5,632 nucleotides of DNA from CBDTYW01 sp965364735 (GCA_965364735.1 CBDTYW010000237.1:1-5632), one strand, 5' to 3'; numbered from the stretch's first letter, positions 1 to 5,632 are shown. Numbers and translations: made by a program. Notes: generated by a model not told the origin, from the letters alone.

Positions 1-1987
1 AGCCGCCGCCGGGCAGCGTGCTGCCGCCGTCGGTGCCGTCGGTGCTGTCGTCGCCGGGCTCGTCGGTGGTGGGGCCCTCGTCCTCGGACGGGGCCTCGGC
101 GACCTGGAACAGGACAGCCTGAGGCGTGCCGTGACGGGCGAACGTCGTCGGCTCGAGGAGCTCGGCGAGCAGGGCGTAGCGCCCGCCCGGGAGCGCGGTG
201 GCGAGGTGCAGGTCCAGTCCGCCCGAGAGGATCGCGTTGCGCTCGGCGTCGCTGAGCGGCTCGTCGGCCACGTCGACGAGGCCGTGCAGCGTCGTCGCGG
301 TGGTGTCGCGGCCGGCAACGGTGATCTCGTGGCCGTTCAGGGCGACGAGCCTCCCGCCGCTCTCGACGGCGAGCGTCGTGCGCAGCGTCACGTCCTCGGC
401 GGGGAGGGTGTCGGCGGTGACGCGGAAGCGCGCCGTGGCCTGCTCGAGGTGGTCGAGGCCGCTGATGCCGGTGACGCTGATGCTGAAGCCGGCGTCGCGA
501 ACGCCGAGCGCCTCGCCGGCGTCCAGACGAGCGCCCGTCGCCGACAGCCCGCGGTAGGGCGAGACGGGCAGAGCTGACTGCAGGATCGCGGCGCGGATCG
601 TCGACGCGTCGGTCGTGTCGAAGCGGTCGGCGATGAGCGCGGCGACGCCGGCGACGTGCGGCGCGGCCATCGACGTCCCCGACGCGTAGCCGTAGTCGCC
701 GCCGGGGGTGGTCGACAGGATCTGGTGGCCGGGCGCGAACAGGTCGACCGCGGTGGCGCCGACGTTCGAGAAGCCGGCGCGCTGCTCCGTGTTCGTGGAG
801 GCACCGACCGAGATGATGTTCGTGTGCGGCAGCGAGGCCGGGTATGCGGGGGTGCGGTCGATGTCGGTCGCGGAGTTGCCGGCGGCGATCACGACGAGCA
901 CGTCGTTGGCCTCGGCGTAGGCGATCGCGTCCGAGACCGCGGAGGAGGCCGGGGCGCCGGGCTCGCTGCCCCAGGACAGGTTCAGGATGTGCGCCCCGTT
1001 GTCGACCGCGTAGCGGATCGCTGCGGCGCCACGCGACGACGGGAACGAGCCGTTCTCCTGGACCTTCACGCTCATGATGCGCGCGTCGGGGGCGATGCCG
1101 GCGACGCCGGTCGCGTTGTCCGCGCGGGCCGAGATCGTGCCGGCGATGTGGGTGCCGTGACCGTTGTCGACCGCACCGCCGCGGGCGGTGCGTGCGTCGT
1201 CGATGCCGTTGTCGTTGTTGACGAAGTCCCAGCCGTCACAGTCGTCGATGAACCCGTTGAGGTCGTCGTCGATGTTGTTGGAGCAGTCCTCGTCGTCGTT
1301 GGTCCAGAGCTGGCCGATGAGGTCGGGGTGGTCCATGTCGATGCCGGAGTCGACGACCGCGACGATGATGCCGTTGCCGCTCGCGCGGGTGCGGGCACCG
1401 CTCCAGCCGATGTCGGCGCCGGCGCTGCCGCGGGCCCCTCGGACTTCCTGGCCGTCGTTGTCGAGGCCCCAGAGCTGGCCGTACAGCGGGTCGTTCGTCG
1501 CGATGCTGAGCGGGGTGTCGCGCTCCACGGCGAGCACGCCGGGGACCCAGAGGTCCTCCTCGACGATGCGGCCGGCCACGGCCACGTGGGTCGCGTCGAT
1601 CCAGGTCGCGGTCTGGACGCCGGGCAGACGCCCGAAGTCGGTCGCGGCCCGCTCGACGACGCTGGCGGACGGGCTGAGCCGACCGAGGTCGACGCCGGCG
1701 ACGTTGATGTCCGCGCCCGCTGCGCGGAAGTCCGTGCGCATCTCGAGCAGGAGCGTGGCGAGCCCGGCCGTGCCGCGCGCCGGCATCTGGATCGCATCCG
1801 GGTCGATCCTCAGGAGGAACCGGTCGAGGTCATCCGCGCGCCCGTCGATCTCGGCCGCCGCGGTGAAGTCCATGACCGGGTGCAGGTCGGCGGTGCTGAC
1901 GTCGCGGTCCAGCTGAGAGCTCGCGATCGGGGCCAGGCCGAGCGCGAGCGCGAGCACACCGCCAGCACCGCGTGCGAACCGCCGCAT
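1..1987 (-). CDS. Secreted subtilisin-family (S8) serine protease, 3' end beyond window
   Basis: Translating the minus strand from the ATG at 1987-1985 gives 662 uninterrupted residues to the left edge. The product should be an exported endopeptidase. Residues 1-24 form a Sec-type signal peptide (MRRFARG, then a Leu/Ala/Gly core ending near APIASS). Residues about 30-160 resemble a propeptide. The catalytic domain opens at N165 with NDPLYGQLWGL, a usual mature-domain entry in this family. The catalytic set is complete: D213 in VVDSGID, H277 in GHGTHIAGT, oxyanion N371 in AAGNS and S439 in SGTSMAAPHVAG. An Asp/Asn-rich insertion between D213 and H277 (residues 228-258) looks calcium-binding and holds the only two cysteines, C235 and C250. 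A beta-rich domain of unknown type follows (about 498-632), then an acidic Asp/Glu/Thr/Gly/Pro linker (633-662). The start is well fixed: an in-frame stop lies at 2011-2009 with no other start codon between. The family call is firm; the substrate is unknown. Confidence 0.95.
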   Translation of the reverse strand, partial: MRRFARGAGGVLALALGLAPIASSQLDRDVSTADLHPVMDFTAAAEIDGRADDLDRFLLRIDPDAIQMPARGTAGLATLLLEMRTDFRAAGADINVAGVDLGRLSPSASVVERAATDFGRLPGVQTATWIDATHVAVAGRIVEEDLWVPGVLAVERDTPLSIATNDPLYGQLWGLDNDGQEVRGARGSAGADIGWSGARTRASGNGIIVAVVDSGIDMDHPDLIGQLWTNDDEDCSNNIDDDLNGFIDDCDGWDFVNNDNGIDDARTARGGAVDNGHGTHIAGTISARADNATGVAGIAPDARIMSVKVQENGSFPSSRGAAAIRYAVDNGAHILNLSWGSEPGAPASSAVSDAIAYAEANDVLVVIAAGNSATDIDRTPAYPASLPHTNIISVGASTNTEQRAGFSNVGATAVDLFAPGHQILSTTPGGDYGYASGTSMAAPHVAGVAALIADRFDTTDASTIRAAILQSALPVSPYRGLSATGARLDAGEALGVRDAGFSISVTGISGLDHLEQATARFRVTADTLPAEDVTLRTTLAVESGGRLVALNGHEITVAGRDTTATTLHGLVDVADEPLSDAERNAILSGGLDLHLATALPGGRYALLAELLEPTTFARHGTPQAVLFQVAEAPSEDEGPTTDEPGDDSTDGTDGGSTLPGGG

Positions 1988-1994
1988 GGACCTG

Positions 1995-1999
1995 CCCTT
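1995..1999 (-). promoter_or_regulatory. Ribosome binding site of the protease gene
   Basis: On the minus strand AAGGG lies 7 nt before the ATG at 1987. With the in-frame stop at 2011-2009, it supports this as the only practical start. The match to the Shine-Dalgarno consensus is moderate. Confidence 0.55.
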
Positions 2000-2071
2000 G
2001 GATCGTCGTCATCTCTCCCTGTGGGCATCGGCCACGAACGGGTGTTCCTTGAGGGACGGCGTGCGGCGGTC

Positions 2072-2083
2072 GGCCGATCGGCC
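2072..2083. repeat. 12-bp perfect palindrome, possible operator
   Basis: GGCCGATCGGCC is its own reverse complement. It lies 85 bp upstream of the protease start and 11 bp before the first TTGACA element, a position fit for a dimeric regulator. The inner eight bases CCGATCGG recur at 2176-2183. GC-rich palindromes arise by chance in such genomes, so the operator role is an inference. Confidence 0.35.
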
Positions 2084-2092
2084 AACGGTTCA

Positions 2093-2149
2093 CTTGACAG
2101 AGTATGTGGCGGCAGTTCCCGACATCTCGGCCGAAACGCTTGACAAGAG
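2093..2149 (+). promoter_or_regulatory. Two CTTGACA direct repeats, candidate -35 elements
   Basis: CTTGACAGAG (2093-2102) and CTTGACAAGAG (2139-2149) each contain TTGACA, the sigma-70 -35 consensus, 46 bp apart and pointing towards the RTX-protein gene. Neither has a good TATAAT-like box at 16-18 bp: the hexamers there are GC-rich. They could be tandem weak promoters for the RTX gene or a repeated regulator site; the sequence does not decide. Confidence 0.35.
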
Positions 2150-2168
2150 CTGATCCCCGCGAGTTGGC

Positions 2169-2186
2169 TGACCGTCCGATCGGTCA
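2169..2186. repeat. Inverted repeat TGACCG-N6-CGGTCA, possible operator
   Basis: The arms TGACCG (2169-2174) and CGGTCA (2181-2186) are exact reverse complements around a 6-bp spacer, and the core includes CCGATCGG at 2176-2183, shared with the upstream palindrome. It lies 37 bp before the RTX-protein start, where a repressor could block transcription or where it could fall in the 5' leader. Function is inferred from position and symmetry only. Confidence 0.35.
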
Positions 2187-2205
2187 CTGCATGTGGCCGG
2201 CTGTC

Positions 2206-2218
2206 GATCCTGAGGATC
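2206..2218 (+). promoter_or_regulatory. RTX gene ribosome binding site inside an inverted repeat
   Basis: GAGGA at 2212-2216 lies 7 nt before GTG 2224 and picks that codon as the start over the ATG at 2104, which has no Shine-Dalgarno sequence. The site sits in GATCCTGAGGATC, a perfect inverted repeat with a one-base centre. As RNA it could form a 5-bp stem with a TGA loop that pairs part of the Shine-Dalgarno sequence. The ribosome site is well supported; control by the hairpin is a guess. Confidence 0.65.
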
Positions 2219-2223
2219 TCGCC

Positions 2224-2823
2224 GTGACCCTGTCCCGCCGTTCCGTCTCCACCGCCATCACCGTGGCTGCGCTCTCGACCTTCGCCGCGGCGGGCTCGCC
2301 CGCCGGCCCGGGCACCTGCAACGGCCAGCTCGGCACCATCTTCGCCGTGGCCGGCGAGGTCACCTACGGGACCTCCGGCGACGACGTGATCATCGGGACG
2401 TCGGGCGTCGACGTCATCCGCGCCGGCGCCGGCGACGACACCATCTGCGGGTTGGAAGGTGCCGACGACATCAACGGCGGTCACGGCCGCGACCTCATCC
2501 TCGGCGGCGCAGGGAACGACGTGATCCGGGGCGGGCCGGGCAACGACGAGATCCACGGCAACGACGGGGACGACAAGATCCGTGGCGATGACGGCAACGA
2601 CCTCATCAAGGGCCAGGACGGCGACGATCACCTCATCGGTGAGCGTGGGAACGACCACCTCAGCGGTGGCTCGGGCGATGACGACCTGATGGGTGGCAAC
2701 GGAGCTGACTACCTCAAGGCCGGCGCCGGGGCCGGTGACCGGATGTTCGGCGGCGGCGGCGCCGACGAGTGCGTCGTCGACGACGGCGCCAAGGTCATCA
2801 AGGACTGTGAGTCGCTGACCTGA
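2224..2823 (+). CDS. Exported RTX-type (hemolysin-type) calcium-binding repeat protein
   Basis: The protein has 199 residues from GTG 2224. Residues 1-23 look like an export signal: SRRS near the start, an Ala/Val/Thr-rich core and AAA before G24. The SRRS pair hints weakly at Tat, but Sec is as likely. Residues 49-184 are about 15 RTX units of the form GGxGxDxxx, which in known RTX proteins fold into a parallel beta-roll with calcium bound in the turns. There is no protease, lipase or adhesin domain, so it is a bare calcium-binding module. Its four cysteines, C32 and C75 before or early in the repeats and C183 and C195 in the C-terminal cap (DECVV and KDCES), could form disulfides. Classical RTX proteins use type I secretion with a C-terminal signal; the N-terminal signal here argues for another route. 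It is divergent from the protease and 32 bp before the oxidoreductase gene. Its biological role is unknown. Confidence 0.88.
   Translation: MTLSRRSVSTAITVAALSTFAAAGSPAGPGTCNGQLGTIFAVAGEVTYGTSGDDVIIGTSGVDVIRAGAGDDTICGLEGADDINGGHGRDLILGGAGNDVIRGGPGNDEIHGNDGDDKIRGDDGNDLIKGQDGDDHLIGERGNDHLSGGSGDDDLMGGNGADYLKAGAGAGDRMFGGGGADECVVDDGAKVIKDCESLT
2368..2775 (+). repeat. Tandem 27-bp units encoding RTX nonapeptides
   Basis: Thirteen consecutive 9-residue units (residues 49-165) keep exact register, from GTSGDDVII to GGNGADYLK. They are followed by a 10-residue unit, AGAGAGDRMF, and a last unit, GGGGADECV. At DNA level the period is 27 bp with a conserved GGC-GAC-type core and diverged flanks, so the array is old rather than a fresh expansion. 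The central units 112-138 (GNDGDDKIR, GDDGNDLIK, GQDGDDHLI) are richest in Asp. Confidence 0.9.
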
Positions 2824-2842
2824 GGGTGGCACACTCCCCGTC

Positions 2843-2848
2843 GGGAGG
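2843..2848 (+). promoter_or_regulatory. Ribosome binding site of the oxidoreductase gene
   Basis: GGGAGG lies 7 nt before ATG 2856, a near-ideal Shine-Dalgarno. It rules in favour of that ATG over the in-frame GTG at 2826, which sits 2 bp after the RTX stop codon without a comparable site and would add ten residues of no evident function before the iron-sulfur motif. Confidence 0.8.
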
Positions 2849-2855
2849 CCCTTCG

Positions 2856-5123
2856 ATGACCAGCACGACCCATCACACGTTCTGCCGGATCTGCGAAGCC
2901 CTGTGCGGCATCGAGGTCACCGTCGACGAGGGCCGCATCACGGCGATCGAGCCGGACGCGCAGCACGTTGCCACCGAGGGCTTCGGATGCGTCAAGGGGA
3001 TGAAGCAGCACCATCTCTACCAGTCGCCGGATCGCCTGACGGCCCCCATGAAGCGCCAGCCCGACGGGACCTACACCGAGGCGACCTGGGCGGAAGCGCT
3101 CGCGGACATCGGCGCGACCGTCGCCCGCATCCGCCGCGACCACACGCCGTCCGCGATCGCGATGTACATCGGCACGGCCGCGGGCTTCGGGGCGCTGCAT
3201 CCGGTGTTCGCGAAGGGCTTCATGGACGGCCTCGGAAGCGGGTCCCTCTACTCGTCCGCGAGCCAGGACTGCGCCAACAAGTTCGAGGTGAGCCGCGAGG
3301 TCTACGGCTTCCCGTTCACGCTCGCGTACCCGGACGTCGACCGCACCGAGTGCCTGGTCGTCGTCGGGGCGAACCCGGCGATCTCCAAGTGGAGCTTCCT
3401 CCAGGTCTCCAACCCGGTGCAGCGACTCCGCGAGATCCAGGGTCGTGAGGGCCGGGTGATCGTCGTCGATCCTCGGCGGACCGAGACGGCCAAGGGCGCC
3501 GAGCACGTCTTCATCCGACCGAACACCGACGTCTTCTTCTACCTCGCCTTCCTCAACGAGGTCCTCGCCCGCGAGGCAGCGGGTCACGCGGTGATCGATC
3601 AGGAGCTGGTCAACGAGCACACGAACGGGTTCGCGGACGTCTCCGCGCTTGCTGCCGCCTGGACCCCGGAGCGCGCCGGTGAGATCACCCAGATCCCCGC
3701 GGACACGCTGCGCGGGATCGTCGACGCCTACCTCGCCGCCGACGGTGCGGCGCTCTACTGCTCGACCGGCGTCAACATGGGCAGCCACGGCAGCCTCGCG
3801 TTCTGGCTCCAAGAGGTCATCAACGCGGTCACGGGCAACCTCGACCGCACCGGCGGCGCGCTCGTCGGCAACGGGATCTTCGACTTCCCGAAGATGATGA
3901 AGCGTGCCGGCCAGCTCGTCAGCGACGAGACGTCGCGCGTCGGCGGCTTCCGGAAGGTCAACGACACGTTCCCGGGCGGCGTCCTCGCTGACGAGATCCT
4001 GACCCCCGGTGAGGGGCAGGTTCGGGCGCTGTTCGTCACTGGCGGCAACCCGCTGATCACGATGGCCAACTCCGGGCGTCTCCGGGAAGCGTTCGGTGAG
4101 CTCGAGCTGCTCGTGACCCTCGACATCTTCCTGAACGAGACCGGATCGGTGGCGGACTGGGTCCTGCCGACGACGGCCCCGTTCCAGCGGCCGGACCTGC
4201 CGTTCTCGTTTCCCCTCTTCCTCGGCCTGCAGTCGCGCCCGTACCTCCAGGCAACCGACAAGGTCGTCGAGCCGGAGGGCTTGCAGCGTGACGAGGGGAC
4301 GATCTACACCGAGCTCGCGCGCGCCTGCGGAGTCAGCCTGTTCGGCGCGAAGCCGGTCCAGAAGCTTCTTGAGCGGGCACTGGACAAGGACGCGCGCGCC
4401 AACCCGCAACGTCCCGGCGAGATCCCCCAGAAGAAGCTGCTGGACCTGATGCTGCGGCTGTCTCGGGCCGGCCGCTTCGAGGAGCTGCTCACCCACGTCC
4501 ACGGCGTCCCGCTGGACACGCAGGCAGGTGGTGACTTCCTCGGCGAACGCGTGCTGACCGACGACGGCCGTATCCAGCTCGCACCCCGCCGCTACCTCGA
4601 CGCCGCCGCACAGCTGGACGGCTTCGCGGAGAGGGAGCTGGCCGCCGCGGACCGGTTCAAGCTCATCACCAAGCGCCACATCCGCACGCACAACTCGTGG
4701 ACGCACAACGCCGAGGAGTTCACCGGCCCTCGGTTCTCGACCAACCACGTCTACATGGCGCCGACGGACGCCGAGGAGCTCGGGCTCGTCGACGATGACC
4801 TCGCGGACGTCTCCACCTCCACCGCGACGATCCGGCTGCCGGTCCGGATCGACAAGACGCTCATGCGTCGCGTCGTCGCCCTGCCACATGGATGGGGGCA
4901 CCAGCACGCCCAGGGGCTGACGGTCGCGTCCGGGACCACGGGGGTCAACGTCAACCTGCTGGCCGCCGATGGGCCGGACGCGCTGGAGTCGCTCTCGGGG
5001 ATGGCCCATCTCACCGGGTTCGACGTCGACGTCCGTCTTGCGGCCGGACCCAAGGATCCGGGCAGCTGGTCAGGCATCAGCTCCGGCCCGCCCGTGGTGA
5101 CAACCGCTGAGCGGGGCATCTGA
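2856..5123 (+). CDS. Molybdopterin oxidoreductase (BisC/formate dehydrogenase-like superfamily) with [4Fe-4S] motif
   Basis: This 755-residue protein should be a cytoplasmic redox enzyme carrying bis-molybdopterin guanine dinucleotide; no signal peptide or twin-arginine motif precedes the cluster. Residues 10-45 hold C10-x2-C13-x3-C17-x27-C45, the Molybdop_Fe4S4 motif, with K47 in CVKG, the usual electron-transfer lysine. The main molybdopterin domain covers about 55-460, with SASQDC giving C139 as probable Mo ligand, and later GGNPL (396-400) and TGSVADWVLP (429-438). The C-terminal dinucleotide-binding domain starts near residue 600 (LITKRHIRTHNSW) and includes LPHGWGH (676-682) and a GVNVN stretch. 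In formate dehydrogenases the Cys/Sec ligand is followed by a catalytic His; here Ala follows C139, which argues against that activity. No partner subunit (ferredoxin-like, flavin or membrane anchor) is in the window, so electron acceptor and substrate are unknown. The superfamily is certain, the specific reaction is not. Confidence 0.95.
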   Translation: MTSTTHHTFCRICEALCGIEVTVDEGRITAIEPDAQHVATEGFGCVKGMKQHHLYQSPDRLTAPMKRQPDGTYTEATWAEALADIGATVARIRRDHTPSAIAMYIGTAAGFGALHPVFAKGFMDGLGSGSLYSSASQDCANKFEVSREVYGFPFTLAYPDVDRTECLVVVGANPAISKWSFLQVSNPVQRLREIQGREGRVIVVDPRRTETAKGAEHVFIRPNTDVFFYLAFLNEVLAREAAGHAVIDQELVNEHTNGFADVSALAAAWTPERAGEITQIPADTLRGIVDAYLAADGAALYCSTGVNMGSHGSLAFWLQEVINAVTGNLDRTGGALVGNGIFDFPKMMKRAGQLVSDETSRVGGFRKVNDTFPGGVLADEILTPGEGQVRALFVTGGNPLITMANSGRLREAFGELELLVTLDIFLNETGSVADWVLPTTAPFQRPDLPFSFPLFLGLQSRPYLQATDKVVEPEGLQRDEGTIYTELARACGVSLFGAKPVQKLLERALDKDARANPQRPGEIPQKKLLDLMLRLSRAGRFEELLTHVHGVPLDTQAGGDFLGERVLTDDGRIQLAPRRYLDAAAQLDGFAERELAAADRFKLITKRHIRTHNSWTHNAEEFTGPRFSTNHVYMAPTDAEELGLVDDDLADVSTSTATIRLPVRIDKTLMRRVVALPHGWGHQHAQGLTVASGTTGVNVNLLAADGPDALESLSGMAHLTGFDVDVRLAAGPKDPGSWSGISSGPPVVTTAERGI

Positions 5124-5149
5124 CCCGCGGTACAAGTCGCCACTATGAT
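5120..5149 (+). promoter_or_regulatory. Candidate sigma-70-type promoter for the SRPBCC gene
   Basis: TATGAT at 5144-5149 matches five of six bases of the TATAAT -10 box. CTGACC at 5120-5125, 18 bp upstream, matches four of six of TTGACA and overlaps the oxidoreductase stop codon. Transcription would start near 5156, giving a leader of about 25 nt. An AT-rich -10 stands out in this GC-rich context. It suggests the downstream gene can be expressed apart from the oxidoreductase. Confidence 0.45.
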
Positions 5150-5179
5150 TCATCTTGGTCGTGGACCGAGAGAGCAGAG

Positions 5180-5632
5180 ATGCGCATCGCGAAGCCAGTA
5201 CCGCCCTCGCCGGCGCCTGCTGAGCTCAGCGTGTCCGCAACCCTCACCGCAGACGCGCGTGAGGTCTTCGACCTCCTCTCCGACCCCCGCAGAGTCGGAG
5301 ACCTGGTCGGCATGCAGGTGGAGCTCGAGCAGCCCGTTGAAGGTCGGCTCGCTGCTGGCCAGCGCCACCGCGTCAGCTACGTGGACGCGCAGGGCCCGCA
5401 CCACCTGAGCATCCACGTGGTCGAGCTCACGTTCCTCGAGGTGAGCCGTGTGATCGACGGGGGTGACCCTGAGATCGGCACCGTGCGCGAGCACCTGCGC
5501 GTCCTGCCCCGCCCGGACGGCGGCTGCCGGGTGGAGGTGACCGCGCGCGTCGACGGCACGACGTCGCTGCGTGCGCGGACAGCCCTGCGCTCGCGGCTCC
5601 TGCGAACCGTCCGGCGTGCTGGTGCGGTCGCC
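5180..5632 (+). CDS. SRPBCC (START/polyketide-cyclase-like) family protein, 3' end beyond window
   Basis: The frame from ATG 5180 stays open for 151 residues to the right edge. After a Pro/Ala-rich start (PVPPSPAPAE), residues about 16-150 follow the SRPBCC pattern. A first beta strand (LSVSATLTA) leads into a helix with DAREVFDLLSDPRRVGDLVG, the usual 'x-x-VFxxLSDPxR' signature. Alternating strands come next (GQRHRVSYVD, HLSIHVVEL, CRVEVTARVDG), then the start of a long basic C-terminal helix (RARTALRSRLLRTVRRAG). Such proteins bind hydrophobic ligands or modify them in a deep cavity; no ligand can be named. GAGAGAG at 5168-5174, 5 nt before the ATG, is an acceptable ribosome site, and no other in-frame start lies just upstream. 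No signal peptide is seen, so it should be cytoplasmic. Only the last part of the C-terminal helix is probably missing. The fold call is by pattern, so moderately sure. Confidence 0.72.
   Translation, partial: MRIAKPVPPSPAPAELSVSATLTADAREVFDLLSDPRRVGDLVGMQVELEQPVEGRLAAGQRHRVSYVDAQGPHHLSIHVVELTFLEVSRVIDGGDPEIGTVREHLRVLPRPDGGCRVEVTARVDGTTSLRARTALRSRLLRTVRRAGAVA

Larger units (their letters stand above)
1988..2223. other. Divergent intergenic control region
   Basis: This 236-bp stretch separates the divergent protease and RTX-protein genes and should hold both promoters. Reading frames through it lack signal peptides or recognisable domains, so I see no gene here. It holds the word TCGGCCGA at 2070-2077 and 2127-2134, and CCGATCGG at 2074-2081 and 2176-2183. 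It also holds two CTTGACA elements and an inverted repeat over the downstream ribosome binding site. No convincing -10 box was found for either direction, as is common in GC-rich actinobacterial promoters. Confidence 0.7.

Noticed and set aside
1262..1300. GTC/GTT-rich trinucleotide run as a simple-sequence repeat
   Set aside because: Read on the minus strand it encodes the Asp/Asn loop of the protease; the irregular triplets reflect protein sequence, not a microsatellite.
1830..2093. Short minus-strand frame overlapping the protease start, including an ATG at 2012-2010 after a purine-rich run
   Set aside because: The product is Arg/Gly/Pro-rich with no domain and lies out of frame with the signal peptide. 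A leader peptide cannot be excluded but has no support beyond the purine run.
656..2143. Long plus-strand open frame (495 codons) antisense to the protease
   Set aside because: Its translation is Val/Arg/Gly/Asp-rich low-complexity protein with no domain. The opposite strand encodes a complete subtilase with all catalytic motifs, so this is a shadow of GC-rich codon bias.
2104..2223. Forty-residue N-terminal extension of the RTX protein from ATG 2104
   Set aside because: No ribosome site precedes 2104 and the extension would bury the signal peptide; GTG 2224 has GAGGA at 7 nt.
1810..2832. Minus-strand open frame of 340 codons across the RTX gene and control region
   Set aside because: Its repetitive Val/Asp pattern is the reverse reading of the RTX repeats; the plus-strand frame has a ribosome site, signal peptide and exact nonapeptide register.
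2822..2836. GAGGGTG/CACACTC imperfect inverted repeat between the RTX and oxidoreductase genes as a terminator
   Set aside because: It has a mismatch, almost no loop and no T-tract, so it is not a credible terminator.
2709..5009. Minus-strand open frame of 766 codons antisense to the oxidoreductase
   Set aside because: The length is striking, but the product is an Arg/Asp/Val/Leu-rich mirror of the sense codons without a recognisable fold, and the sense strand has intact cofactor motifs along its whole length.
5111..5128. GCGGG/CCCGC inverted repeat at the oxidoreductase stop codon as a terminator
   Set aside because: The stem is only 5 bp with an 8-base loop and no T-tract follows, so it is too weak to call.

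Overview
The window is GC-rich, densely coding DNA with codon use dominated by G/C in third positions, and it has the look of a free-living actinobacterial chromosome. A secreted subtilase, a small RTX-type calcium-binding protein and a stand-alone molybdopterin oxidoreductase would suit Thermoleophilia/Solirubrobacterales-like Actinomycetota. That placement is an inference from style, not a demonstrated one. No RNA genes, insertion sequences, CRISPR arrays or phage genes were seen.

Layout. (1) Positions 1-1987, minus strand: a secreted subtilisin-family (S8) serine protease with a complete Asp/His/Asn/Ser catalytic set. It runs off the left edge inside an acidic linker. (2) Positions 1988-2223: a 236-bp divergent intergenic region with shared palindromic words, two TTGACA elements and an inverted repeat over the next gene's ribosome binding site. 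(3) Positions 2224-2823, plus strand: a 199-residue exported protein made almost entirely of RTX nonapeptide calcium-binding repeats. (4) Positions 2856-5123, plus strand: a 755-residue cytoplasmic molybdopterin oxidoreductase with an N-terminal [4Fe-4S] motif and a probable Cys molybdenum ligand. (5) Positions 5180-5632, plus strand: the start of an SRPBCC/START-like protein that runs off the right edge, with a plausible sigma-70-type promoter just upstream.

How they may work together. The protease and the RTX protein are transcribed divergently from one control region. Both are predicted to be exported and to use calcium, so a shared extracellular role is plausible but unproven. The oxidoreductase follows the RTX gene after only 32 bp with no obvious terminator, yet its predicted job (cytoplasmic redox chemistry) has no clear link to a secreted calcium-binding protein. 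The operon may be a positional accident, or the gene may have its own promoter inside the RTX gene. No complete, obviously new multi-gene system is visible. The best leads are the divergent calcium-protein pair with its palindrome-rich control region and the orphan oxidoreductase of unknown substrate.
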